Source of the DNA: Symsagittifera roscoffensis | Lineage: Eukaryota > Xenacoelomorpha > Acoela > Convolutidae | DNA: 64,000 bases | Reading direction: 5' to 3' | Assembly: GCF_963678635.1 (NCBI RefSeq) | Contig: NC_087066.1 | Span: 40,075,223 to 40,139,222 of the forward strand | Part shown: one piece after another, positions 27,974 to 39,694 of the stretch | How the letters are laid out: every line of letters starts with the position of its first letter | Numbering within the stretch: the first letter of the stretch is position 1 | Notes under the pieces: model-generated | What the model saw: the letters and a program-made list of their open reading frames with translations, nothing else | The model's database searches: none | Told to the model about the DNA's origin: nothing | Program-made: the position numbers and the translations under genes

Positions 27974-28200
27974 CGTACCGTGGTGAGACTTGAGTTTAGA
28001 AATTAAAGGTGTTTCAAAAGTGGTTGTAGTAAGAAAAAACATTAATCGGTACGACCATGATGAAATAGAACAAATACTGCTCAAGCTGCCGAATGAATGG
28101 AGCGTCCGGCTTTTTGCCTGAAGTTTGCATGTTTTTGAAATAATTTTGACTTTGAGACTTCAAAAAGACATTGAATTTGAAAGGTTGAAAATCTTTAAAT
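27974..28200 (+). repeat. tRNA-Arg-like SINE, copy 2
   Basis: Collinear with copy 1: GTGGTGAGACTTGAGTTTAG, AATACTGCTCAAGC, ATGGAGCGTCCGGC. The B-box region is decayed. About 440 bp separates the two copies, in the same orientation. Confidence 0.6.
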
Positions 28201-28209
28201 GAAGTGCAA

Positions 28210-29264
28210 CGAAAAAGAAACAGACCAAAATGGCTGCGCATTTGCAGCGACGTACATTGTTTTGAATAACTTCAAGACAATGAATGTTTTAAAATTGAGT
28301 CTGAAAGGTTTGGGCTAATTGGGCGAACAATTTTATCACATTTCTTCAATATAGGTAAATCAACTGATCACCAATTGAAAGTAGAATTTTGTAAAGACGT
28401 TTTTCTCAGGATTCCTCAATCATTTTTTTATCATATTCAGGTCCGAAGAAGAGGGTGCCCAGCGCAATGTTGGGATATGGTTGTCGATTAACTAAAATAT
28501 TTATTTTTCCTAGAGGTGTGGGCTAAAGCGTTTTCATTGTCGTGTTGGAAGACGTAGCCCTCACCCGAAAACGCGAAATTTTTGCTGTGAACATAAAAAA
28601 TTTCCCAAATTGTGGTTTTTCTCCGTTGATTATTCTGTGGCCAGAGTAAAGACATCCAAACCGTTTAGCAGAGAAACAGTCCTAAACAACTATACTACTA
28701 GTAGTTCGAATTTCGGGTTGAGTAACTACGATTTTGGGTGCTCTCCGTTTTTTTATTGCAAAATGTTGTCCTGTAAATTTTTCTACTGGACTGTTGAAGT
28801 TTATTAGAAACTTCAATCTTTTGAAGGTTTATCAGAACTTCTTTTCTGGCTTTCACCTAAACTTAACAATTTTCACGGATGTTTCGAAATCATTATCTAG
28901 CAAACTTATGTTCCGAAAATGGAATTTGAACATTGAACTCTGAGAGAGATACGTTGCCGTTTCTACCTAATTTTTCTGTTTAGCGTCTGAAATTTTGAGT
29001 TTGAGCGTTTTTTCTGTAAAATTTGGCGGTAGTTTTGCCCGATGCGCCGTTTAAAAATATTAACGACAGTTGAATGGAATAAAAAAGTGTCTTGGCAGTT
29101 TTGTGCGTTGCAATGTGTCTATTCTTTTTGTTAATATTTTCGGATAAATCATCAGACAAAGGTTTGCCACCCATTTTGCACAGCACTGATTTAAAAGAAA
29201 CGACAAAAACTAATCACGAAACTTCAACTGCATTTTCTAGACGTTTGACCGAAACAGTCTTGAT
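28210..29264. other. Intergenic, nothing recognised
   Basis: Several 60-70-residue open frames on both strands, none with a conserved motif. No repeat family from this window was recognised. Confidence 0.4.
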
Positions 29265-29269
29265 TAAGA

Positions 29270-29755
29270 GTCGATGAACGTAATGATGACCCTTATGTAC
29301 GTCGTGATTGTTTTTTGTGGTTTTTTCAGGAAAAATCTTGAAATTCGTTCAGGCTCAAATTTGATATATCACGATCTGACGATCTCGAAGAGCACGCCTC
29401 ACCACTATGCTAAGTGCATCTCCAACTAAGTGCCTCTCCCACTATCGAAAAGCAAAAGTGTAAAAATCACTAAAGTTGTGGTCCACTTCAGTTTCGAAGA
29501 TAGATTTCATTTTCAGATTCCACAGCCAAATCAAAAGTTAACTTACTGGTTCAGTTTTCTCAAATTGGGTTAATTTTATCAATAAAGTGTCAATCAAAAA
29601 TTGTTGTAGAAGTTCAAAAAGCTTTAGGGTCAGTTTTCTATTTTTTTCTTTGGAGCTCGAAAGTTGGAGTTTTTCAAAACAAAACACGACTATATTTTTT
29701 GCTGTTTTTTGCTTCTATTTACTCTCTTCGAACTCTCATATGGCTATGTTTTAGT
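29270..29755 (+). repeat. R1 dispersed repeat, copy j (outside the gene)
   Basis: GACCCTTATGTACGTCGTGA ... GTTCAGGCTCAAATTTGAT ... GTGTAAAAATCACTAAAG ... TTACTGGTTCAG ... GGCTATGTT. The last recognised copy; none was found from 30 kb to 64 kb. Confidence 0.65.
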
Positions 29756-29855
29756 TCTAAAAATTAGGACATTTACCTTTAAGTTAGTTAAATTCTTTAA
29801 CAAAAATGGAGCGTAATTTTGTTTACTTTTGGCAGCCACGAATTTGCCGATAAAA

Positions 29856-29911
29856 GTTGTATTCAAAATAACATCCCTAAAGCGGTTCAGGGGATGTTAT
29901 TTTGAATACAA
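29856..29911. repeat. Perfect 22-bp inverted repeat (hairpin)
   Basis: GTTGTATTCAAAATAACATC plus CC at 29856 is mirrored at 29890..29911 across a 12-bp loop. The right arm is partly duplicated just after (GGTTCAGGGGATGTTA at 29925). Confidence 0.85.
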
Positions 29912-30795
29912 CCCCGGTTCAGGGGATGTTAACTTGATTCTAAGTTGGAATTTCTAGCCAATCAGAATTGAGTATTTTATTCACTCCAATGAGCATGTTG
30001 CCTAAATCAAAAAGTAATGATGGATTTTCTCTTTGTCGATTTGGGCTCGAATCCTAATTTAGTTTCCTATTTTACACTATATTCCCTAAATGCGAATTTT
30101 TTTGCGTGCAATTTATTATTTTCTCTTGCTCATAAAACATTAAGAAACATTAACCAGATAAAAATTATTTTACTTTGTATTTGACAGTCTGTGTGGGGGA
30201 AATTTAACCAAAAAACTTCAAAAGTCTCCTTTTATAATTTCAGGGATTCAAAGAAAGTGTGGTCGATACCTGTAAATGCAGTCGGAATATTCCGGGCTTC
30301 TTGTTATTTTAATGAGTTTATCCGCAATCGAGATCATGCTTTTTGTTGTCAAATTGGTTTTTGGTTTTCACGGAAAAGATTATGAGAATTTTTGTAATTT
30401 TCTGTGACAGCTAAATGGACCCGGAAGTTTAATTAATGTTTTAAAGTTATTAATTCGTCTTACGGAGAAGGTTACTGAAAAGTTATATATATTTTACCGG
30501 CAATCATTCTTTAATTTTATTTGGGATTTTGAATATTGCCAATTTGGGATAGTTAACACGCTATTTTGGTCTATTACGCATCAGCGGCAATTTGATTCCA
30601 CCTCTAATCCAGCTCAGAAAACATTTGAATTGAGGCAAGCTATTTGGTTTAATAGAAACGTAGATAGATGCGAAAAGGCCCACTTTTTTGACATAAAGCG
30701 TGAGAGAAGAGCTTTGAAAAAAATATGAGCAAAGTTTCTTCTTTTTTGAAAATCTCATCAAGTTTTTCAATCAAAAACTACTACTTCACAGATGT

Positions 30796-31190
30796 CAAGG
30801 GCGGATCTAGGATTTTCTTGAGAGTGGGGGGCGGATTTTCAAAAAATTTTCGGAAATTTTGTCGACCTTTTTTAGATTGACCAAATTGATTTTCCGAGCT
30901 TTCCCAAAGCACTAAAAAGCCCCTGTTTTGGCCAAAATGTCTGTGTCGCAGGCAAAATTTTGAAAAAACAGGCCAAAAAAGGCGCTTTTAGGCACTTCTT
31001 GGAAAATTTTAACCAAAAAGTTGCGTTTTTCTGCGTGCCTTCCCCCTCAAAATTAGTATATATTGGCGCCAAAGGCTCCTTTAGAAAATTTTTAGGTTAC
31101 GTCACCAAAAATTGATATCTCAAAATAGTTCAAAGGGGGACCCTTTGGGTCGGCAGGGGTCTAATCCCAGAGAAGGGACGTCCACCCCTG
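30796..31190 (+). mobile_element. hAT-type MITE, copy 3
   Basis: Starts CAAGGGCGGATCTAGG and ends GTCCACCCCTG. It is flanked by ACAGATGT / ATAGATGC (6 of 8 matching), consistent with an 8-bp hAT target duplication that has drifted. It contains GGCGCCAAAGG and the GGGTCGGCAGGGGT block. Confidence 0.8.
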
Positions 31191-31997
31191 ATAGATGCAT
31201 AGATATTGAATCGCTATCGCAAAATTCAGGGTTAAGAGCTGTCTTGTTATGGTGTGAAAAGATTGATTCTAAAAAATACATTGTTTAGGCTAGGAAAATG
31301 GTCCCGTCAGCTCCGTCTTCCTCTTCGACTGCAAACAACAAACTATGACGACACGATTTGTGATGAAAACAGAAAGGACAAACTCAGTTATAGCGTAATC
31401 AGATGAGACGCAATCAGATCCTAATCCGAGCTATCTTGGCAGAAGGAGTGGAAGAATGATCAACTTCTATCAATCAGATGCGAAATACAATTAGTTAACA
31501 AGCTACTATCGTATGACCTGCTATGCTGCAACACAATCACTGTTACTGAAAATACGGTCAAGACTATCCTTAAAAACCGATATAATTGAACTTGCATAAT
31601 CCACAACTCCGAGACTTGATAACATCAATAAAACATAGCGTGCTTTTGTCGGCTAGTGACTTTAATTGAGATATGATCCGAAAAGTTTTCGATAAATTTG
31701 TTGTGTACTCATTGGAGAAAAGTCAATATAGTTTTCTATGCTTTGATCCCCGTGTAAAAATTGTAAATATTGCGATGTTACCAATTTATTACCATTTCCT
31801 TCATTTTTAGTTAAATTTGAGTTATTCAAAATCTTAGTGCGGTTGATATCTGAATATAAGTAGACGTTTCACACTCATAAAGTATACATATTTTTATAGT
31901 ACACTCACTTAACGTATACTTTTTAGTAGTGTAGCTTAGTTTTTTTCTACATTTTTTATATTTGTTTCATCATATCGATTGTGTTGGCTTTCGAAGT

Positions 31998-32510
31998 TAT
32001 TGTTCGTAACAAAAGTAACGGAATATTTGTGGTCGGGGTGGTTTTTTTTTCTTCAGACAAATTTCAAATTTTTAACTAACTAGTTTTGACGGAATTTTTA
32101 AAATATCATTCAAAAGGCATTGTTGTCCTGAGCTTAATTTTGAAAGGATATTTCACCTGTAATCGTAAAGTTATGGGGGTTTAAACATTGCCATTTTGGA
32201 TATTTTGGGACAATTATCGCGCGATATATTTCGCGATATTAACGCGTAAGCGGAGATTTAATCCGTCTTAGAAATCGTTCCAAATTGGTTGAAGGAAGCT
32301 TAGTTGCCATAATCGATTTGTTACAAGGAGCGAAATCTATCACATTGTACTTTATATGGCGTATGGGGGGATGATTTTCACTAAAAATCTCAAAATAAAA
32401 AAAAACTAATTTTTATTTTGTACATTTATTTTTTTCATGTTATTACTGCTCCATAGAACTTAAGAGGCAGTCGGAACATTCTAAACTTTGTCCTGATACG
32501 AGCAGTCTTG
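31998..32510 (+). mobile_element. Helentron-like family A, copy 2
   Basis: Begins TTATTGTTCG with AAAGTAACGGAATATTTG, and ends GGCAGTCGGAACATTC, then a partly decayed hairpin, then ATACGAGCAGTCTTG followed by TT. The body contains an AT-rich core with TTATTTCGCGATATTAACGCG. No protein coding. Confidence 0.75.
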
Positions 32511-32841
32511 TTCAGATCAGAGCTCGACGGAAAAGATATTTCAAACGTTCACGTAATAACTCACCGAGAAAAATTTACATAATTAGATATGTACGCTGCG
32601 CTACGCCGCCGCATATTAATAGTTTCAGGTTTTATAAATCTCAATCTAACTTCATTAAAAGTACCTTAACAATTTAGTCTACACGATTTATGTGGTTCTG
32701 AGGTAATAGATGCTTAGAATTAGCAGTTGCCTACATAAGGCAAACAAGAAATCCGTATCGAAGAGAACGATTGGGTCAAAAATGTTGTTTCTCAAAATCA
32801 GGTTCAACGTAAAACATCCTACGGGTTCAAACATTTCCGTT

Positions 32842-32955
32842 TTTACCAGTGGTGGGAGGAAAAAATTTTCTAGGGTGCGGTTTTTGGAAATATTAACTTT
32901 TTTATGGCGACCAATTTGATTTTCAGAGCTCTCCAAAAATACTTAAAAATTTGAA
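32842..32955 (+). repeat. hAT-type MITE fragment
   Basis: Shares GGGTGCGG..TTTTTGGAAAT, GGCGACCAATTTGATTTTC and GAGCTCTCC with the left third of the family. The right part is missing. Confidence 0.5.
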
Positions 32956-33344
32956 CCGTTTGAATTGAATGTGATGTTGTGAGTAAGTTTGAAATACTGA
33001 TTCTTTTGCTAGTTCAGCAAATATTTAAAATAAGTTCACATGCGGTAGCATGTGTTTTGTAATATAAATAGTGTTCATAAAACACGTTTGTCTGAAAATC
33101 ATATCTTATTTCAACATTCTTTTTACTATAGGCAGTAAACATCAGCGATTTCTGATGATATTTTTGAACAATTTGGATTAGTTGTGCTTTTTTCACAGTT
33201 TGTAAAATTTCACTGCATTTTGAGACCAAAAAGCTCACATAGTCTTGAAAAACAAACCGAAGGAAAGTAAAGTTTTTTATCTAGCTTTCCTCAAACTGTG
33301 CAATATTTAGACAAAAAAGACGAAGTCAACTAATGGTGGGAGGT

Positions 33345-33877
33345 ATTGTTCCGACTTTCGATACGAAAGTAACGGAATATTTGTGCTCGGGGTGGGTTTT
33401 TTTTTCTTCAGACAAATTTCGACTTTTTAACTAGCCATTTTTGACAGATTTTTTAAAAATCATTCGAAAGCTATTGTTGTCCTGAGCTTAAATTTGAAAA
33501 TATATTTTACCTGTGATCATTTTTCGTAAAGTTATGGCGGTTTAAAGATTGCCATTTTGGCCAATTTGGGACAATTAACGCGCGATTTATTTCGCGCTAT
33601 TAACGCGTAAGGGGAGATTCAATCCGTCCTAAAATCGTTCCAAATTGGTCGAAAGAAGCTTATTCGCCATAATTGATTTGTTGCAAGGAGCTAAATCTAT
33701 CCTTTTGTGCTTTATATGGCGTGTGGGGGGATGATTTTCATAGAAAAATTTTCAAATTTTAGAAAAAAACTTTTCATTTTATTTTATTTCATTTAATTTT
33801 TTTATGTTATTACTGCTCCATAAACGTTCAAAGGCAGTCGGAACTTTCAGGGCTTCGCCCTGATACGAGCAGTCTTG
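33345..33877 (+). mobile_element. Helentron-like family A, copy 3 (best preserved)
   Basis: 5' end TATTGTTCCGACTTTCGATA, with a small hairpin CTTTCGATACGAAAG. The 3' end has AGTCGGAAC (inverse of the 5' GTTCCGACT), then the hairpin CAGGGCTTCGCCCTG and ATACGAGCAGTCTTG before TT. Inverted subterminal repeats plus a 3' hairpin and TT context match Helentron-type (HINE) non-autonomous elements, from family knowledge. It encodes no Rep/helicase. Confidence 0.78.
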
Positions 33878-34189
33878 TTATGTTTCACTTATTTTTTGCA
33901 AAATTTTGACTTTTAACAAACTTTTAAAATGGGCAACTTCGTTTGGTTCATTGAGCACTTGAGCAAACATGAAAAGTCAATTCATGTTAATTTACATCAA
34001 TTGACCCTTTAAGTTTGCTCAATCTCGAATCAAACAAAATGATCAGTTTCAAGGGCTTCATTTTGTAATTTTATTTAGAAAAAAGTGCACTATAAAGTTT
34101 CTAGCTAATTTTCACGCAAATTTTATCTTGAGCTTTTTTTTGTCTAAACTCAACCCAATTTGAGGAAAACTAGTTGAAAATTTTTGTTT

Positions 34190-34728
34190 TTATTGTTCCC
34201 ACTTTCGATACGAAAGTAACGGAATATTTGTGATCGGGATGGGTTTTTTTTCTTCAGACAAATTTCGACTTTTTAACTAGCCATTTTGGACGGAATTTTT
34301 TTTCTATCGATCAAAAGGTATTGTTGTCTTGAGCTCAAATTTGAAAAGATATTTCACCTATGATCATTTTTCGTAAAGTTACAATTTGGTTTAAAGATTG
34401 CAATTTTGGCCAATTTGGGACAATTAACGCGCGATATATTTCGCGCTATTAACGCGTAAGCGGAGAGTTAATCCGTCATAGAAATCGTTCCAAATTAGTT
34501 AAAAGAAGCCTATTCGCCATAATTGGTTTGTTACAAGAAGCAAAATCTATCCTTTTGTACTTTGTATGGCGTGTGGGGTGATGAGTTTCATAAAAAAATT
34601 TCAAATTTTAGAAATTTTTTTTTTCATTTTATTTTTTCTTACATTTAATTTTTTAATGTTATTACTGCTCCATAAACCTTAAAAGGCAGTCGGAACTCTA
34701 GGGCTTCGCCCTGATACGAGCAGTCTTG
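34190..34728 (+). mobile_element. Helentron-like family A, copy 4
   Basis: Starts TATTGTTCCCACTTTCGATA and ends AGTCGGAACTCTAGGGCTTC then GCCC, TGATACGAGCAGTCTTG and TT. Collinear with copy 3, with scattered substitutions. Only about 310 bp lies between the two. Confidence 0.78.
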
Positions 34729-34734
34729 TTAAAT

Positions 34735-37126
34735 TTGAGAAACGTTTCACTAACGCATTCTTATAGTTTTTATCATTTTTTTGTTTACAAAGTTTTTTGG
34801 ATTTTTAATTCAAACTGAGCGTTTCTTGAAATTTACTGAGTTTATGACAATTTGGCCCTCAATCTTTTCGAAATCTGTACCCTTTCAATTACGAATTTTC
34901 AATTGGCTTGTTTTTTTTTAAAAAACCAAATTTTATAAACGAGTGTTACGAGGCCTATAGAAATTAATAGTTTTTCATAAAAGAAACTAGCAATCAAGTA
35001 TTGTTGTGGTTGAATCGGAATCACAGTTTTGATTGTTCAGAACTTCATTTGATAATTTTTCAGAAACGTATATCTTTTATCATAACTATTAATTTTGCGG
35101 TCGGAATAAATGAAGTAAGAATGGAGTTAATCCAAAAGATTTAAAAAATTGTAAAATAGCTGCCAGTAACTAACTCCCTGAATAGATTTCAAAAATGTAC
35201 TGAACATAGCACTTTTTTGAAACCTATTTTTCAGACATTGCCTAAAATTTAAAATAGGGTTAGCTAGCCATTGATTTTCCCCTAAACTTCGGTCAATGGT
35301 TTAATTGAGGAATTTTCCAATGTTTCGATAATTAAAACCCCATTTTATTGCAGTTGATATATTTTTTAAGGATTTTTTCTCAAGAGTATAATAAACGGAT
35401 ATCAAGATTTTTTTCCGTTTCAAAATTTCTTAGCCAAGTTTGCTTGTGAGAGATGAATGCCTTAACTTTTTCCATTATGATGACCAACAAACAGTTTCTT
35501 TCTCATTATTTCAGAAATAGCTAATTCTCGTCAAGACAAACGAACAACTTTGTTTTCAATATTTCAGAAATTGTTTTTCGAGGCAGAGACTTTTGTCTCG
35601 TGTTCTTTTGGATCATTTGAATTGCTATGTTTGTGCTACATCATAAAAGACGCAATGCTCTGTTCGTTCGATGTATCTCAATTGTGATAATTTTGACCTA
35701 TGTCTTGCAAATGACGCAACGTTCAACTTTACTATTTTGTATAGGATATTGCTTTTTAATAGCTGAGATCTTGAGAATAGACAAAAAAATTATCTCTTAA
35801 TAGGAAAAAATAATATTTTTTGTTATGATAAACGAGCTATCAAAATCGTGTCATCTGCCTGAAAATCATTCATTGCAGCATCAATATATTGTATTTTTTT
35901 CAGAAAATAAAACGAAACAACTTAATTTTTATCAGCTTATTTTTAGTTTATTTGAGTCTTGATGTGAAGTAAAGGGATTAGATACTCACACATTTGTTTC
36001 AAAAAGGCGCATGTTAGTTATTCATGAGATGTTTGGTTCAAATCATGTCTGTTTGTTTTCATTTTTCTAAGCTCATTTAACTAATTTTAAGTTTTGCATT
36101 TTTAAATCGGTCTTTCGTTGGCTGTTCTTAATTAAATCGAAAACTGATTTTGCGCACCCTGGCTGATAATTCTTGTTAATCATCAAAGCGACTTAATATG
36201 TTCTGAATTTTTTTTTTATTTTCATGATAATATTGTATATATCAAAAAAAATTTTATATGGTTTTTGATATGGATTTTATATGGATTTAAAATTATAAAT
36301 TATCTGTAGACAATTTTTGAAAACGCTGGGCTCTATAAAGATAGGAGTCTCAATCAGTCATTTGTTTCTTATTGTTGTTTTTTGAAAAATTTAAAATGAA
36401 ATTCAACTATATATGGAGTTTTCTTGTTTTGTCCAGTTCATCAAAGTAGGAACTTTATATGCTTTGTTCAAATCCGGTGAAAGACTATTTTTTCAAGCTT
36501 ATTTCTTTATCTTTTTCAAAAAATCCTTCTGAAATCAATTTTTTGTCGTTTTTGTTTATTTGCAAAGTTTGTTGAATTGATCATAAATCTGTCTAGAGTT
36601 ATAGTGAAGTGAATGGAGTGGAGACAATTAGATCTAAACTACAGTCTTTCCAGAGCTAACCAGTTTGAATTATTGCATTTTTTAAAATACAAGCCCACTT
36701 TGTTAAAAAAACTGCATGCAATCTTAAGGATTACCATTTTTAATTGCATGGAAAGCGTTAACACTTTTCTCCAAAAATTAGAATAAGATTGCTCTAATTA
36801 GAGCGTAGCTCTTTTTGTTACAATTGACCTGTGAGAGGTATCTCAAATACTATTTATAAATAATTTCTTTGTAAAAAAAAACGGATGTTTTAATAAAAAT
36901 CAAGTGCAAAAGAAATGCCGAAATTACTGCTTTTTAGTTTCTTTGCATTTGTTTTATATAGTTGATATCAGCAAAAAAATTCGAATTTTCAGAAGATGCA
37001 TTGCTTGACAAATTTCGTTTCGATTTGCAAAAAAAAACGAATCGGTCGCTAGTTATTTTTTTTATTCGATATTTAATTTTAATTGATGAAAATGATCATT
37101 GTAATTTTGACCAGTTTTAAAACATA
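34735..37126. other. Intergenic, nothing recognised
   Basis: AT-rich sequence without long open frames, recognisable repeat ends or RNA genes that I can support. Confidence 0.45.
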
Positions 37127-37655
37127 GTGCTGATTTAAACTTTAAACTATCCGGACAAAACAAACAGAACTTGAAATTTTATACGTTTTTTTTCTCAAAC
37201 TGGGCTAAGATTAGACAAAAATGAAGAGAACAAAAAAACCGAAATTAATATGATGTAGTTTGTTTTTCAATTTCTTACCCACAATTTTTACCTAAAATGG
37301 GTAATTTTAGCTTTTTTCTAGTTAATCAAGGCTTGCGCTGAATTACTGAGTTGAGTAATCAGAAATTTTTAGATCAAAAAAAGCCTCTTACACACACAGC
37401 CCGACAAGGCTCGAGAAGGGTAAAATCTGCAAAAATCTGTATAAGGGAATATATTTTTAAATGATAGCCAAAACAGGTCATTTCCCGATTTTACTATTCT
37501 AAAACTTGGGCATGCTGTGTAAGAGGCTTCTCTGATTTAACTTTCTTATCAATTAAGTCGTTAGTTTCAGCGTAATTCTTAGTTAACTAAAAAAAGCCGA
37601 AATTACCCATTTTTGGGTAAAATTTTTGGCTACAAATTTCGGAAAAAATGTTCAC
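37127..37655. mobile_element. Tc1/mariner-like foldback MITE, copy 3 (interrupted)
   Basis: Left arm from TAGTGCTGATTTAAAC (37126) through CTATCCGGACAAAAC and TAGTTAATCAA. The right arm from about 37565 has GTAATTCTTAGTTAACTAAA and CCCATTTTTGGGTAAAATTT. These match the arms at 17.5-18.2 kb. The spacer is replaced or invaded by a second, smaller MITE (37381..37529). Confidence 0.7.
37381..37529. mobile_element. 149-bp MITE nested in the foldback element
   Basis: Terminal inverted repeats AAGCCTCTTACACA (37381) and TGTGTAAGAGGCTT (37516), 14 bp perfect, extending imperfectly into a GCCC/GGGC step. Not seen elsewhere in the window. No target duplication is clear because both flanks are A- or T-rich. 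Confidence 0.75.
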
Positions 37656-38569
37656 GTTATAAGAGAAGAATGTAACAATCAGTTCGGCACACACTCAGGC
37701 GCACAAACAAGGAAGAACAAAATTTGGACGTTAACTTTTCGTTTTGCCAATTTGTTTTTTATTGATTTTTGAGCTCTAATTTAGTAAAATATATTTTCAA
37801 ATTAACGCCTTTCATTGTTTATGTTTGCAATCTCGACCCCCTACCGCAGCAGATTGTAGATTGCTTTAAAAGTTTAGCTACAAATTAATTAGAATCCTGG
37901 AGTGCTATTAAGGAACAGATTCGTTTACTTTTCAATCAACTTTCAGTCTTTTACAGAAAAAACTCATTTGATATTTCATCAGTTAGTAATTGGTATCGTC
38001 GTAAAATTTTAGGCATGACAGGTCAAAAATGAAGCAGTTTCGAAAACTATTCGTTGTTGTATTACAAAAGCAAGCCAGCAAGCCTTGTGTTATTATACGA
38101 GTCACTATTTATCAATCCTTTTGCATTAAATAGTGCTCATTTTGCTGGCATTTTTTCTATTTTGTTTTGGCAGTTTGATATTATGTGGTCTTTATTTTAA
38201 GATTGTCTAGTTTTTTGGTTTTTTGAGCGCACATAACTCACTTATGTTCAGCAGTTGTTTTGCATTCTCGAGGTTTGTGGTTTGACTCTCGTTTTGGGTA
38301 TTTTTTTAAAACTTTTTTTAGTCAATCATATTTTAGCTTTGTAAGTTTCTTTTTCTGTATACTTTTTTCAAAGCTAACTTTGAGTGTTTTGTCTTTTGTG
38401 TTTGCAAAGTGTAGTTTCTCTTCGGTTTGAAACAGTGTTATTAGTTTGAAGCTGATCTATTTCATCATTGAAGATACGCGTGTTTAATTTTCGTTAATGC
38501 ATAAAGATTGGAAATGATACGCAAATGCTACCTTTTTCTTAACTTTTTCTTGGCAATTATAAGATGAAA

Positions 38570-38660
38570 TTGAAAAAATTTAGCGCTGCACAACCAAATA
38601 TTGATATCGTAAAGTAGAACCAAAGGGATCCCTAAATCCGCTGATTTTTTTGTCCGTAGC
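38570..38660 (+). repeat. hAT-type MITE 3' fragment
   Basis: AAAGGGATCCCTAAATCCGC with the preceding CCAAATATTGATATCG matches the right end of the family. The left part is absent. Confidence 0.45.
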
Positions 38661-39681
38661 TTCTTTCCAGTTTTTCGAGTGGCCGGAATGATAACTTGTA
38701 TCTGTCAGTTTTTGATAGGTTTTGTTTTAACACTTAAAAAGATCCCCCACGCACTCCATATGCAAAAAAAAGTTTTTTTTTTCATTGTGTTCCAGTTAGA
38801 TGATACTGACAAACAAATTCTTTGATTTTTTGTTGCTTTTTTGTTATATCTCTGCCTTCTGTTTTCACGAAAAAGAATCCATTACACAAACAATGGTTAA
38901 AACACTATTGGCTGTTTCAAAATGCATGAAAGGTTTTCAGCCATTTTTGGGATCACAAAGTCTTTTTGTGTTTAAAAGCAGCTGCCTTTTCAGCCAATAA
39001 CTTCAAGTCAGAATTAAAAATTTCGAAGCTACTTGAAGTAGAAAAGACTTTTATGTTAAAAATTCAACATTTTTCTCTCTTTCTCTACTTTGGAAATTAT
39101 AAAAGTAAACAATAGCGTTTGTTTTCAAAAGGATGAAAATAACAAGGCTTTTTTGTTGAAGAAGCTTGACTGTGAGACTGTATGACTGATGGCTCAGTTG
39201 TTCAAGTCGCAAATTTGGATTGAGGGCCGATTAATTTTTCATCCGAGCCCGAAAACGAAGAAAAAGTGTAGAAAACAAAAAAGTTCTGTTGCTGGGCACC
39301 TGAAATGTCTTTGTTAAGAAATCAAGCAGTGAATAGAAAAACGGCGGTGATCTGATTAATTTTTAATTGATCAATTTTGCAGTATAAGAAGCCAGTACAA
39401 AATGCTGCTTATTTTACAGGGATAATTCTGGAATGTAGGAAAGGAAAAAACACTTAGATATGCAGACACTGGAAAAGTAGCTATGATTGGCTGACGAGTT
39501 TAGCCAATAAAAAGCCAGGTCCATTTGCCTTTTTTCAAACTTTTAATTAGCCAGGTAACCATTCCATTCTTTTACCGCAGAAGAAAAAAGAACAGATTTT
39601 TTTATTTTCGAAACTCTTAATTTGAAATAACAAAAACTAAAAGAAAACTCGTGAAAACTAGTTTTGAGCCTTATATTCGAA
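38661..39681. other. Upstream region of the TLX-like gene
   Basis: No TATA box or initiator can be supported by eye. The bases before the ATG at 39682 (about 39560..39681) are A-rich and could be 5' leader. Upstream exons cannot be excluded. An open frame at 38800..39000 has no conserved features. Confidence 0.35.
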
Positions 39682-39694
39682 ATGAGCGAAACAG
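39682..39694 (+). CDS. NR2E1: TLX-like exon 1, 13-nt coding part
   Basis: ATGAGCGAAACAG followed by the donor GTAAGT (39695). It encodes MSET plus one base. Joined to the acceptor at 40121 it gives [14 protein letters not shown] in exactly the frame of the DNA-binding domain. The alternative in-frame start is ATG at 40220 ([10 protein letters not shown]). I prefer 39682 because the phase match and strong donor are unlikely by chance. Confidence 0.7.

Noticed and set aside
33345-34728. Canonical Helitron (TC...CTRR ends, A^T insertion)
   Set aside because: The 3' end is CTTG followed by TT and the elements have inverted subterminal repeats, which fits Helentron-type elements better.
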